Shown: piece after piece, positions 24,617-32,532 of the stretch
How the letters are laid out: every line of letters begins with the position of its first letter
Position numbering within the stretch: the stretch's first letter is position 1
Origin: Candidatus Bathyarchaeota archaeon B24
GTDB lineage: Archaea; Thermoproteota; CALKCG01; B24
Length of the DNA stretch: 35,779 nt
NCBI GenBank assembly: GCA_001593865.1
Contig: LUCB01000015.1
Span: forward strand, 29,064 to 64,842
Direction: 5' to 3'
Program-made: the position numbers and the translations under genes
The notes under the pieces: generated by a model
What the model saw: the letters and a program-made list of their open reading frames with translations, nothing else
Told to the model about the DNA's origin: nothing
Databases searched by the model: none

Positions 24617-25624
24617 CTAGAACCTCCTCTCGACTATGAAATCTGTCAACGCCTCAAGCAGCCTCCGCGCGTCTGTAGCAGGCAGCCTCCTTAAAGCCTC
24701 CCTAGCCTTAGAAGAATATAGGCGTGCTAGCCGCTTAGCCTCTTCGACCGCTCCCGAGGACTCTATAAGCCTTATGGCCTCCATTATCCTATCTCTCGAC
24801 GCGCCTCTATCGCCTAAGACCCCTAGAAGCCTACGCTTCCCCGCGTCGTCCAGCCTGCTGAGGGCTTCTAGGACCACGATCGTCTTCTTACCCTCTCTTA
24901 TGTCGCTTCCGACAGGTTTCCCAAGCTCCTCCTCCACCCCCGAGACCCCCAATACGTCGTCTATCATCTGGAAGGCCAGGCCAGAGTTCAACCCATAACT
25001 CCGCAGCGCTTCCAGCTCCTCGCTAGACGCTCCGGCGAGGAGACCACCTATCTCGGCCGAAGCCATATACAGGACAGCGGTCTTAAGCTTGATCATCTCC
25101 ATGTACTCGTCCACGGTCACGGCGGTCGTGGGCTTCTCAGCCATCACCATATCCATCGTCTGGCCGGCGCATATGTCGATCAGCGTCTTAGAGAACCTAC
25201 CGACCACCTCAACTATCACAGAGTCCTCGACCCCGACATCCCTCAAACCCTTAGAAAGCGTCCTGAAGACTAGGGCGAAAAGCATATCCCCTGAAATTAT
25301 AGCCTGGGGTATGCCCCAAAGCACGTGAACCGTAGGGACCCCCCTCCTAGTCTCGTCACGGTCGATTATGTCGTCGTGTATAAGCGTGAACGTGTGAAGT
25401 ATCTCGACACCTGCGGCCGCAGGGTAGGGCTTCTCGCCCTCTCCCCCGCAGGCCTCATAGGACTTGACGAGCATGAAGGGTCTAAGCCGTTTACCGCCGG
25501 CTTTCAAGAGGTGGTAGCTCGACTCGTAAAGAACCTCCGGGACCTTAAGCCCTTCCATTATCGCAGATATCTCCTCCGAGACCCTACGGGATACCTTAGA
25601 TATCTCATCCATAAGCTCCTTCAA
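24617..25624 (-). CDS. idsA: Geranylgeranyl diphosphate synthase
   Basis: A trans-prenyltransferase of 335 residues that condenses IPP with allylic diphosphates to C20. The first Asp-rich motif is DDIID (D84, D85, D88), followed by RDETRRG; the second is FQMIDDVLG with GKPVGSDIREGKKT after it. DDVLG, rather than DDxxD, is common in archaeal enzymes. F79, the fifth residue before the first motif, is aromatic, as at the chain-length-determining position of archaeal GGPP synthases, supporting a C20 product. The start is TTG at 25624, overlapping the IDI-2 stop in a TTGA tetranucleotide, so translation is coupled. It is the last gene of the isoprenoid run. Confidence 0.93.
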   Translation of the reverse strand: MKELMDEISKVSRRVSEEISAIMEGLKVPEVLYESSYHLLKAGGKRLRPFMLVKSYEACGGEGEKPYPAAAGVEILHTFTLIHDDIIDRDETRRGVPTVHVLWGIPQAIISGDMLFALVFRTLSKGLRDVGVEDSVIVEVVGRFSKTLIDICAGQTMDMVMAEKPTTAVTVDEYMEMIKLKTAVLYMASAEIGGLLAGASSEELEALRSYGLNSGLAFQMIDDVLGVSGVEEELGKPVGSDIREGKKTIVVLEALSRLDDAGKRRLLGVLGDRGASRDRIMEAIRLIESSGAVEEAKRLARLYSSKAREALRRLPATDARRLLEALTDFIVERRF

Positions 25625-26706
25625 ATCTTACACCTAACCTTCAACCCTCTGGATTTGACCCAGTCTCTGGTAAACCCTGTTAGGATATATGGTTTTTCTT
25701 TAAGCTCAGATATCGTCTTAGAGCCCGTCAAAACCATGGCGAGCCTAAGTTCTTCGCAGATCCTCCCTAGAACAGCCGAGACGTCTCTCCAGCTCTCCAT
25801 AGCCGGCTTCAGAAGCGGAAGAGCCAGACCGGCTAGGTCGGCGCCGAGTACAAGGGCCTTGGCGACGTCTAGGCCGCTTCTAACACCACCGGAGGCTATA
25901 AGAGGAGCGTCTGTGATAGACCTGACCTCGATTATCGACGATACGGTCGGTATACCCCAGTCCCAGAAGGTTTCAGCCAACCTAGCCTTCTCCGCCTCTC
26001 CGGCCTCTAGGCTACGGTAGTATTCCACGCTAGCCCAGCTCGTCCCGCCTGCCCCGGCGACCTCTATGGCGTCCACCCCTATCGACGATAACAGCCTAGC
26101 GTCTTCCATCGATATCCCCGAACCGGTCTCCTTAACTATCACCGGAACCTCGCTATCCTCGATAAGCCTACGCAGCCTCTCTAATATCCCTCGAAACCTA
26201 GGCGCCCCCTCATACTGCAGAAGCTCCTGTAGTGGGTTAAGGTGGACTGTTAACGCGTCAGCCCCGATGGATTCGACGAGCCGTCTCAGGCTACTCCAAG
26301 AGTATCTAAAGAGTTCCTGGAAACCGATGTTCGCGGAGATGAATATGCTAGGGGCGTTCTCCCTAGCCACCTTGAAGGAGTACGCCAAAGACGGCTTCTC
26401 CAGGAAAGCCCTACCGCTACCTAGGCACATACCTATACCATGCTCCTCCGCGGCCTTAGCCAGGTTGGCGTTTATCTCAGCCGCCTTGGAGGTCCCACCG
26501 GTCATGGCGGAGATCACTATGGGAGCCTTAAACTCGAAGCCTAGGAACTCTGTGGATAGGTCCAGCTCGTCGGGGTTCACCTCGGGTAGGCATCTATGGA
26601 TTAGATGGACATCTCCGAAGCCAGGCTTGACGTTTCTAGCCTCGACCGGCTTCTCCGAGCATATTCTTATATGGTCATTCTTCCTCCTACTGGTCTCAGA
26701 ACTCAC
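25621..26706 (-). CDS. fni: Isopentenyl-diphosphate delta-isomerase, type 2 (FMN)
   Basis: The 361-residue TIM-barrel flavoprotein interconverts IPP and DMAPP, giving the allylic starter for GGPP synthase. Visible blocks are RKNDHIRIC at the N-terminus, SAMTGGTSKA for FMN, the LTVHLNPLQELLQ segment, VIVKETGSGIS, VAGAGGTSW and LIASGGVRSGLDVAKAL. The type 2 enzyme needs FMN and a reductant, and is usual in archaea; no type 1 enzyme is present. It starts with GTG at 26706, sharing GTGA with the IPK stop. Confidence 0.94.
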   Translation of the reverse strand: MSSETSRRKNDHIRICSEKPVEARNVKPGFGDVHLIHRCLPEVNPDELDLSTEFLGFEFKAPIVISAMTGGTSKAAEINANLAKAAEEHGIGMCLGSGRAFLEKPSLAYSFKVARENAPSIFISANIGFQELFRYSWSSLRRLVESIGADALTVHLNPLQELLQYEGAPRFRGILERLRRLIEDSEVPVIVKETGSGISMEDARLLSSIGVDAIEVAGAGGTSWASVEYYRSLEAGEAEKARLAETFWDWGIPTVSSIIEVRSITDAPLIASGGVRSGLDVAKALVLGADLAGLALPLLKPAMESWRDVSAVLGRICEELRLAMVLTGSKTISELKEKPYILTGFTRDWVKSRGLKVRCKI

Positions 26707-27503
26707 GGTTTAACACCCTTTACAACCGTGCATTTAACCCTAACCCCTTTGAGGACTTTGAGGAGCCTACCGGGTTTAAGACCGTTCACCACATATACGT
26801 CTAAACCCATAGAGGCGATTTTATAGGCCTCTTTAAGCTTTAAACCTATCCCCCCGGTGGCGTCGACCGGTCTCGAACGGGTCTCCTCCATCAGGTTCAG
26901 GAGTTCGTCGGCCGTCATCTCCTCGAAGAGCTTAGCGTCCGGGTGGAGCTTAGGGTCTTCGGCGTATATGCCGTCGACATCCACGGTGAACACGGCTTTC
27001 GACGGCCTGAGCCTAGAGGACAGCTCGGTCATGAGGCTGTCTCCGGATATTATCGAGAAACCCCTCGTGTCGTCGAAAACGATGTCTCCGAACGTCACCG
27101 GGGTAAACCCAAGCTCCAGGGCCTTCACGAACGGCTCGTGGAGAAGCCTCTTCAACCTCCCCGACGAGGCTAAAGCCGACGCCAAAGGCGGAATAGATAT
27201 GGGTTTAAACCCACTATTCTCTAAAGCCTTTAAGACCTCTTCGTTAAGCTTGAGCATAGCCCTATGCGTAGCCACAACCCCCTCCCTCTGCTCAGGACCT
27301 TTATACCCGTCTTGAAGCCTATACTTCAACGCGAGGGGGTGTCCGAAAGACCCGCCTCCGTGAACTATGATCAGCCTGCTGAGGCCTGAGGCCGAAAGCT
27401 CCTCTGCGAGCCTATCTAAAACCTCTTGGTTAACGGTCAAAGGCCTATCTTTGAACGTTATCACGCTGCCGCCTAGCTTGACTATCGCGTCAACCGTTAC
27501 CAT
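26703..27503 (-). CDS. Isopentenyl phosphate kinase
   Basis: An amino-acid-kinase-fold enzyme that phosphorylates isopentenyl phosphate to IPP, the last step of the archaeal forms of the mevalonate pathway. From the ATG at 27503 it has 266 residues. Visible are KLGGSVIT, the VHGGGSFGH loop with the catalytic histidine (H55), SGDSLM, FTVDVDGIY and DATGGIGLKL. The GTG at 27512 would add three residues. It overlaps mevalonate kinase by 14 bases. No phosphomevalonate kinase or diphosphomevalonate decarboxylase is nearby, which fits the modified archaeal route. Confidence 0.93.
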   Translation of the reverse strand: MVTVDAIVKLGGSVITFKDRPLTVNQEVLDRLAEELSASGLSRLIIVHGGGSFGHPLALKYRLQDGYKGPEQREGVVATHRAMLKLNEEVLKALENSGFKPISIPPLASALASSGRLKRLLHEPFVKALELGFTPVTFGDIVFDDTRGFSIISGDSLMTELSSRLRPSKAVFTVDVDGIYAEDPKLHPDAKLFEEMTADELLNLMEETRSRPVDATGGIGLKLKEAYKIASMGLDVYVVNGLKPGRLLKVLKGVRVKCTVVKGVKP

Positions 27504-28398
27504 AGAGGACACCGACCCTAGATATCGGAGCCACCATAGGCTCCCCCCCGGCTTTTCTTATCGCCTCGACCACGGCTTCGACGCGTTTCCCTGCGACTAA
27601 GGCCACCATACATCCTCCCCCACCCGCTCCGGTAAGCTTAGCCCCCAAAGCCCCAGCCCTCCTAGCCGCGTACACCAACCGCTCCAGCTCTAGGCTTGAA
27701 ACCCCTATCGCTTCAAGAAGCCCGTGGTTCACATCCATAAGCCGGCCAAGCTTCTCGACATCTCCCTTTTCAAGAGCCTCCAGGGCCTCGGACGCTATCG
27801 AGGAAGCCGCGGCCCTCAGTCTATCCATCACACGTGGATGGTTCTCCGCGAATAGCCTGACCTTTTCGACCATGGCTCCTGTAGACCTTGGTACACCCGT
27901 GTTACCTATGACCAGCGTGAAGTCCCCGCCGAGCTTTATGGGCTCTATGCCCCGTCCCCGCCTATAGAGTATGGCTCCTCCGTTAACAGATATCGCAGGG
28001 TCTATCCCTGATGGGTTCACGTGAACGGTTTTCTCGACCTCAAGAGCCATCCTGAATAGCCGGTCCCGAGACGGTTTGACCCCGAATAAGCCGGTTATAG
28101 ACGCTATCACAGCCACGGCTGTGGCGGCCGAGGAGCCTAAACCCACAGAAATCGGTAGGTTAGACCTGAGTCTAACGCATACGGCTTCACCGCTACGGTT
28201 TACAAACCTTAAAGCCTCCTCGATAGCTCTCTCAACCAGGGGGGTTCGAAGCCCCTCTACGATGGATTTCTCGCATCTATAGGCCGTCGCCTCGACCCTC
28301 AGGTCTAACGCGACGGCTATCGCGGGTTCGCCGTAGACGACGAAGTGCTCCCCGAAGAGTATGACCTTACCCGGCGCCGAGGCCGTGAAGTTTTCCAA
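27490..28398 (-). CDS. mvk: Mevalonate kinase
   Basis: A GHMP kinase of 302 residues that makes mevalonate 5-phosphate. Motif 1 is SAPGKVILFGEH (7-18), motif 2 PISVGLGSSAA (82-92), the catalytic aspartate is D133 in GIDP, and motif 3 is KLTGAGGGG (254-262). It is in the usual archaeal length range. TTG at 28398 lies two bases after the MEMO stop, so it is read from the same message. With IPK, IDI-2 and GGPP synthase it forms one coupled block. Confidence 0.95.
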   Translation of the reverse strand: MENFTASAPGKVILFGEHFVVYGEPAIAVALDLRVEATAYRCEKSIVEGLRTPLVERAIEEALRFVNRSGEAVCVRLRSNLPISVGLGSSAATAVAVIASITGLFGVKPSRDRLFRMALEVEKTVHVNPSGIDPAISVNGGAILYRRGRGIEPIKLGGDFTLVIGNTGVPRSTGAMVEKVRLFAENHPRVMDRLRAAASSIASEALEALEKGDVEKLGRLMDVNHGLLEAIGVSSLELERLVYAARRAGALGAKLTGAGGGGCMVALVAGKRVEAVVEAIRKAGGEPMVAPISRVGVLYGNG

Positions 28399-28400
28399 GG

Positions 28401-29264
28401 TTAAGCCCTCTCGAAGACCATGGACGCGTATCCTACGACGGCCATGTAGTCCCCTGTTACATCGCCGCTTGTCCTATGGCTTAAGAGCCTCGGCTTGAAG
28501 CTTCCCAGTTTCTTCAGGGCCGTTATCATCGCGGCCACCGGCCCCGGCCCGCACATGCTGACCCCCCTGTCGACCGCCTTTATCATCGCCTCCTCGTCCA
28601 TGGCTAGGATGGCGTCTAGGACAAGCTTATCCTTCTTAACGGCCATGTCATGCGGCTCGTAGTGCGTCAAATCCGTCGAGGCGATTATCACGGCGTCTAC
28701 GCCTCTAAGCGCCGTAGCCAACGCCTCACCGACCTCTCTAGATGTCTCAAGGTCTTGGAGAAGCATAGATATCGCGACGATCTTCACCGAGCCGTAGAGG
28801 TACTGGAGAAACGGTAGCTGAACCTCTATCGAATGCTCATACCTATGCCCCCTCTCGTCGACGTCTATGATCCCGGAGGACTCGACTATCCTCTCCGACA
28901 CCTCCCTATCGACCTCGACGTCGCCTAGAGGAGTCCTCCAAACACCTCCAGGCGGATAGAGAGAAACCCCGCTTCCCAGACCCGTGTGGTTAGGCCCTAG
29001 GATCACGAAAACACCAGGCGTCCCGTCTTCGGCGAGCCTACAATACCCATGCGCGGCCACAGGGCCTGAGTACATGTAACCAGCGTGGGGAGATACGACC
29101 CCGTATACCTTCCTAGCCTCAGCACGCGGGGGTTTAACCTCGGGAATATACCCCGGTCCAAGTCTGTGTTTAAAGCACTCCTCTATCTGCCTTATCAGCC
29201 CCTCCCTGTCCCCGCTGTAGAAAGTCCCTGCTTGGGTAGGATATCTCACCTTAAAACCGACCAC
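28401..29264 (-). CDS. MEMO-family protein
   Basis: From the GTG at 29264 a 287-residue MEMO1-family protein with the expected start KVRYPTQAGTFYSG. Conserved elements are SPHAGYMYSG (H60), GPNHTG (H93), EHSIEVQLPFL, STDLTHY and VSMCGPGP (C238). H60, H93 and C238 correspond to metal-ligand positions described for human MEMO1; the fold resembles extradiol dioxygenases. The archaeal function is unknown, but MEMO genes are often found next to mevalonate kinase. The frame is open to 29357, but the added residues do not match the family, and a TATA-like box just upstream favours 29264. Confidence 0.88.
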   Translation of the reverse strand: MVGFKVRYPTQAGTFYSGDREGLIRQIEECFKHRLGPGYIPEVKPPRAEARKVYGVVSPHAGYMYSGPVAAHGYCRLAEDGTPGVFVILGPNHTGLGSGVSLYPPGGVWRTPLGDVEVDREVSERIVESSGIIDVDERGHRYEHSIEVQLPFLQYLYGSVKIVAISMLLQDLETSREVGEALATALRGVDAVIIASTDLTHYEPHDMAVKKDKLVLDAILAMDEEAMIKAVDRGVSMCGPGPVAAMITALKKLGSFKPRLLSHRTSGDVTGDYMAVVGYASMVFERA

Positions 29265-29265
29265 C

Positions 29266-29303
29266 CCTAGATATCCTAAACCCCATCCTAGATATTTTAC
29301 CTT
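29266..29303 (-). promoter_or_regulatory. Promoter with direct repeat before MEMO gene
   Basis: CCTAGATAT occurs at 29266-29274 and 29287-29295, exactly 21 bases apart (two helical turns). On the minus strand GTAAAATATC (about 29291-29300) would be the TATA box of a near-leaderless MEMO message. The repeat therefore overlaps both the box and the transcription start and could be a regulator site controlling the isoprenoid genes. Confidence 0.45.
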
Positions 29304-29350
29304 TCCCACGCGAGTAAACCTTGGAACCATCTGAATCCTACTCGAAGAGC

Positions 29351-30121
29351 TTAGCAATCCTCTCTGCGGATACGGGCTGAAGCTATGATGAACTCATAAC
29401 CCTTCTTAACGCCCTTTAGGGTATCCGTAAACGCGGCGAGCAAGGATTTTAAGACGCTAGCCGGATAGCTCTTCAGCTCGACCCTAGACCAGTCTACGTA
29501 TAGCCTAGCCGGTGGGTCCTCTACCACGCATCGACCGATTCTAGCCTCACCTTTCAGGATCAGCTCAGCGTACCGGCCGCAGGAGCCGTAGCCGCATAAG
29601 CCACAGTTCAAACCCGGTAACCTTGAAGCATAGACCCTACGTATAACCTGTAGAACTCTATCGGGCAGCTCTTCGTCTTCTAAAGTCGAGAAGACGGCTT
29701 TGGGATAAAGTTTTAAAGCATCTTCTTTAAGATACTCAGGAGCTACTACCATCTTCACGAGAGAAGGGTCTACGTCTACTTCCAAGTGCCCCTTCTCGAC
29801 AGCCGTTAGAATCTTTGGGTACGGTGAGCGTTTAAACCCCTCGTACAAGATTATATCCGGGTTCAGAAGCTCCAAAATATACTCAGGGTTTAGACCCCGG
29901 TCAAGTATAAGCACGTTATCGTAGGGGGAACTGTATGCCACCGCCAGGGGGTTTGAGGTTAAAATCCTAGCGGTATCCTTGACGGCTAGGTCGATCCTTT
30001 CATGCGAATGCTTGACTACCGCGACTCTAAACCCCTTCGAAGATAGGAAGGATACTATAGACACCACAAGCCTCGTCTTACCCGTGTTCCTGAAGCCTAC
30101 CACACAAATTCTAAGGGGCAT
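29351..30121 (-). CDS. MobB-like P-loop NTPase with C-terminal Fe-S domain
   Basis: A 256-residue protein. Residues 1-160 are a MobB-type GTPase domain: VVGFRNTGKT (7-16, Walker A), VVKHSHERID, LILDRG and ILYEGFKRSPYPK. MobB helps attach GMP to molybdopterin. Residues 170-200 are a FeS-type motif, C173-x2-C176-x4-C181-x16-C198 (CGLCGYGSCGRYAE), which should bind a [4Fe-4S] cluster as in RnfB- and corrinoid-protein Fe-S domains. The fusion suggests delivery or redox control of a metal cofactor; the actual cofactor is unknown and no other molybdopterin gene is here. A TATA-like ATTTTAAAC (30151-30159) lies about 35 bases upstream. Confidence 0.83.
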   Translation of the reverse strand: MPLRICVVGFRNTGKTRLVVSIVSFLSSKGFRVAVVKHSHERIDLAVKDTARILTSNPLAVAYSSPYDNVLILDRGLNPEYILELLNPDIILYEGFKRSPYPKILTAVEKGHLEVDVDPSLVKMVVAPEYLKEDALKLYPKAVFSTLEDEELPDRVLQVIRRVYASRLPGLNCGLCGYGSCGRYAELILKGEARIGRCVVEDPPARLYVDWSRVELKSYPASVLKSLLAAFTDTLKGVKKGYEFIIASARIRREDC

Positions 30122-30150
30122 ATCTACCCCTATACGAAAAGAGGTTTTGT

Positions 30151-30159
30151 TTAAAATTT
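30151..30159 (-). promoter_or_regulatory. TATA-like box of the MobB-FeS gene
   Basis: On the minus strand ATTTTAAAC lies about 34 bases before the ATG at 30121, in the 57-base gap after the S2 gene. It may separate the isoprenoid/MobB part from the upstream S2 transcript. Confidence 0.5.
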
Positions 30160-30178
30160 CCGGAGAACACGGGGTTTT

Positions 30179-30814
30179 CTAGAACTCTTCTGGCCTGGCT
30201 TCGAAGTCCTCGACCCTCAGGGGCGGGTCGCCGTCTGGCGGTATTAGACCTTTAGCCCTCAGAAACTCCCTAGCTAGAAGCCAGAACACCATGGCTAAGG
30301 CCCTTCTACCCTTGTTGTTAGTCGGTATCACGAGGTCTATGTCTTGGAACAGGTTGTCTGTGTCGCACAACGCGACCACAGGTATCCCTATCATAGACGC
30401 CTCCCTCACGGCCTGCTCGTCGGCGTCTGGGTCTGAGACCAAGACGACCTCAGGCTCCATATAGTCTTTCAAGAACGGGTTCGTGAAAAGCCCAGGTAGA
30501 AACCTACCGACTATCGGCGTGGCTCCTGTAAGCTCGCAGAACTTCAGGATAGGCACCCTCGCGTAGAGCTTGGTCGAAGCGACGACTATCTTCTCAGGAG
30601 GCTCAAACCTCGCTAGAAACTTGGCGGCGAGCCTGATCCTCTGACAGGTCTTGGCTATGTCGAGTATGAACAAGCCGTCTGGCCTAACCTTGTATATGAA
30701 AGGCTCCATATGCTTCGTCTTGATCTTGGTCCCTATCTGGATACCGGCCGCCAACAGCGTCTCTAGGGGTAGTAGAAGCTCACTCTCAGTGGACTCCGAT
30801 TCACCGCTCATCAT
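30179..30814 (-). CDS. rps2: Ribosomal protein S2 (uS2)
   Basis: A 211-residue small-subunit protein of the archaeal/eukaryotic uS2 (SA) type: [34 protein letters not shown], the [23 protein letters not shown] segment, and [13 protein letters not shown] before the NNKGRRALA segment. An acidic, serine-rich N-terminal tail ([10 protein letters not shown]) precedes the core. It begins two bases after the enolase stop with tandem ATG ATG, so it is cotranscribed with rpoN and enolase. Confidence 0.95.
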   Translation of the reverse strand: MMSGESESTESELLLPLETLLAAGIQIGTKIKTKHMEPFIYKVRPDGLFILDIAKTCQRIRLAAKFLARFEPPEKIVVASTKLYARVPILKFCELTGATPIVGRFLPGLFTNPFLKDYMEPEVVLVSDPDADEQAVREASMIGIPVVALCDTDNLFQDIDLVIPTNNKGRRALAMVFWLLAREFLRAKGLIPPDGDPPLRVEDFEARPEEF

Positions 30815-30816
30815 GG

Positions 30817-32070
30817 CTAGACACCTAATACGTGCATAGAGGCCTTGGCTCCCATAAGCTCCTCGATCCTGACAAACTCGTTTATCTTAGCTATCCTCTC
30901 TCCACCTAACACGCCTATCTTGACTATCGGGCAGTTGAAGGCCACGGCTAGGTGGGCTAGGTGTGCGTCGACTGTCTCACCAGACCTGTGGGAGAAGATG
31001 GTCGTATAACCGTGTCTCTGAGCAAGCTTAGCAGCCTCGTAGGCATCGGTGACCGTGCCTATCTGGTTAGGCTTTATTATTATCGCGTTCCCGGCCCCGA
31101 GCTCGATGCCCTTTCTGAGCCGCACGACGTTCGTGACGAACAGGTCGTCGCCGCATATCATACACCTATCCCCGACCTTCTCGGTAAGCTCTTTAAACCC
31201 CTCGAAGTCCTCTTCGTGAAGCGGGTCCTCGACGTACACAAGCCTATACTCGTCGACCTTCTCGACTATGTAGTCTATCTGCTCCCCCTCGTCCAGAGGT
31301 CTTCCATGCTTATACACGTATTTACCCGTCTTCTCATCCCAGAACGACGAAGCAGCAACGTCCACCCCAAACCTTATCTCGAACCCCAACCTCTCGGAAG
31401 CCGCTTTAACGGCCTCTGCCACCGCCTCGAATGCGTCGTCGTTACTTATCCTAGGAGCCCAAGCCCCCTCGTCACCCCTACCTCCGAAAAACGGGACTTT
31501 CTTAGATTCTAGAACGCTACGGAGGGTTCTATGGACCTCACGGTTCCCCTCGTAGGCCTCCTCGAACCTCCTACCTCCCACGGATAGGATCAGATATTCT
31601 TGGATGTCTGGGCACCCCTCTCCTGCGTGTTTACCGCCTCCGAGCACGTTACCAAGCGGGTACGGCAATTGCCGAACCATGGCTCCGCCGATATGCTGAT
31701 ACATAGGTATCCCAAGGGTCTTAGACGCCGCATCCGCGACCGCTAGCGAGATGGCGTAGGCCGTGTTTCCACCTATCCTAGAGAAGTTATCGGTTCCATC
31801 TATCTCTCTCAGCAGGCTATCCACACCCCTCTGGTCTAGGCTGTCGAAGCCTATGAGCTTAGGCTTTACGAGCTTAAGCACCCTCCGTATCGCCTCTTCG
31901 ACTCCTCCTTCAGGGTATGCTCTAGCCTCCCACCTACCCTTACTCGCCCCCGCAGGAGCAGAGGCTCTACCGAAGGCTTTACGGGTGTATACCTCGATCT
32001 CGACCGCGTCTGACCCCCTGCTATCATAGACCTTCCTAGCCTTAACGTCTACTATACAGGTCTCACTCAC
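30817..32070 (-). CDS. eno: Enolase
   Basis: The 417-residue enzyme converts 2-phosphoglycerate to phosphoenolpyruvate. The metal ligands are D237 (FGVDVAAS), E281 (VEDPL) and D308 (GDDL); the catalytic bases are E201 (GDEGA) and K333 (IIKPNQIG), with HRSGET at 361-366. The phosphoglycerate loop [10 protein letters not shown] near 37-45 is intact. GTG at 32070 overlaps the rpoN stop by eight bases. Placement with rpoN and S2 is the conserved archaeal order. Confidence 0.96.
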   Translation of the reverse strand: MSETCIVDVKARKVYDSRGSDAVEIEVYTRKAFGRASAPAGASKGRWEARAYPEGGVEEAIRRVLKLVKPKLIGFDSLDQRGVDSLLREIDGTDNFSRIGGNTAYAISLAVADAASKTLGIPMYQHIGGAMVRQLPYPLGNVLGGGKHAGEGCPDIQEYLILSVGGRRFEEAYEGNREVHRTLRSVLESKKVPFFGGRGDEGAWAPRISNDDAFEAVAEAVKAASERLGFEIRFGVDVAASSFWDEKTGKYVYKHGRPLDEGEQIDYIVEKVDEYRLVYVEDPLHEEDFEGFKELTEKVGDRCMICGDDLFVTNVVRLRKGIELGAGNAIIIKPNQIGTVTDAYEAAKLAQRHGYTTIFSHRSGETVDAHLAHLAVAFNCPIVKIGVLGGERIAKINEFVRIEELMGAKASMHVLGV

Positions 32071-32284
32071 GTTTCACACGCCCCTTGACCACGAAATACT
32101 CGAGTATATCATCTATAACCTCGACGTGCGATATAAGCATAGACCTACAGCAATACCTCTTGACACCTAAGTCGTCTAGGACCTTCTCCGGGTCCTCCCC
32201 CGCCTTAACCCTACGCTTAAACTCCTCCCACTTATCCCCTATCACGGAGCCGCATGTGAAGCATCTAACCGGAACGATACCCAT
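32063..32284 (-). CDS. rpoN: RNA polymerase subunit Rpo10/RpoN
   Basis: A 73-residue zinc-binding subunit homologous to eukaryotic RPB10. The motif CFTCG (8-12) and the CC pair in YCCRSML (45-46) give the unusual CxxC...CC zinc site of this family, and the [10 protein letters not shown] block is conserved. The ATG at 32284 follows a strong TATA box (32314-32324). It leads the rpoN-enolase-S2 operon. Unlike in many archaea, S9 does not immediately precede it. Confidence 0.95.
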   Translation of the reverse strand: MGIVPVRCFTCGSVIGDKWEEFKRRVKAGEDPEKVLDDLGVKRYCCRSMLISHVEVIDDILEYFVVKGRVKRE

Positions 32285-32313
32285 ACGTAAACCCTCTAAA
32301 CATCTTTACCACG

Positions 32314-32324
32314 AATATTTAAAC
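32314..32324 (-). promoter_or_regulatory. TATA box of rpoN
   Basis: On the minus strand GTTTAAATATTC is centred about 35 bases before the rpoN ATG, giving a leader of some ten bases or less. Confidence 0.6.
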
Positions 32325-32328
32325 TTGT

Positions 32329-32385
32329 TCAAAACCCTACAACCATGAACGAGGTCTTTAACACCTCCCTAAGAAAACTGCTCAT
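32329..32385 (-). CDS. Possible leaderless 18-residue small ORF
   Basis: Upstream of rpoN, ATG at 32385 opens MSSFLREVLKTSFMVVGF and stops at 32329. A TTTATAAAT element (about 32408-32416) sits 25-30 bases before it, the spacing seen for leaderless genes in this genome. The rpoN TATA box begins just beyond the stop. It could be a small protein or a regulatory leader peptide. It is too short to judge by composition, and chance is a real alternative. Confidence 0.3.
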   Translation of the reverse strand: MSSFLREVLKTSFMVVGF

Positions 32386-32488
32386 TAATGTATAGAAATA
32401 TTCGTCGATTTATAAAGAAAAAAATTCCAGGGAAAGGAGTGATTTAAACCAAACCTAGCCGAGTAGGGAAGACCATCCTAAGGTGCTT

Positions 32489-32532
32489 CGCAAGCGAACA
32501 ATCGAGATAGCCGTTAAAAAAATAAGTGACAG
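32489..32532 (-). terminator. Poly-T terminator after sugar-isomerase-like gene
   Basis: Directly after the TAA of the isomerase-like gene, the minus strand reads ACTTATTTTTTTAACGG with seven T. The small palindrome TTCGC-TT-GCGAA follows about 20 bases on (32487-32498). It should end the RpoD-L18e-L13-S9-isomerase transcript, so rpoN is transcribed separately. Confidence 0.55.

Noticed and set aside
24617-25624. GGPP synthase inactive because the second Asp motif is DDVLG
   Set aside because: This variant is familiar in archaeal enzymes, and all the other catalytic residues are intact.
32285-32532. tRNA or structured RNA gene in the rpoN upstream gap
   Set aside because: No T-loop GGTTCRA pattern, acceptor pairing or C/D box set was found; the content is promoters, a T-run and one small palindrome.
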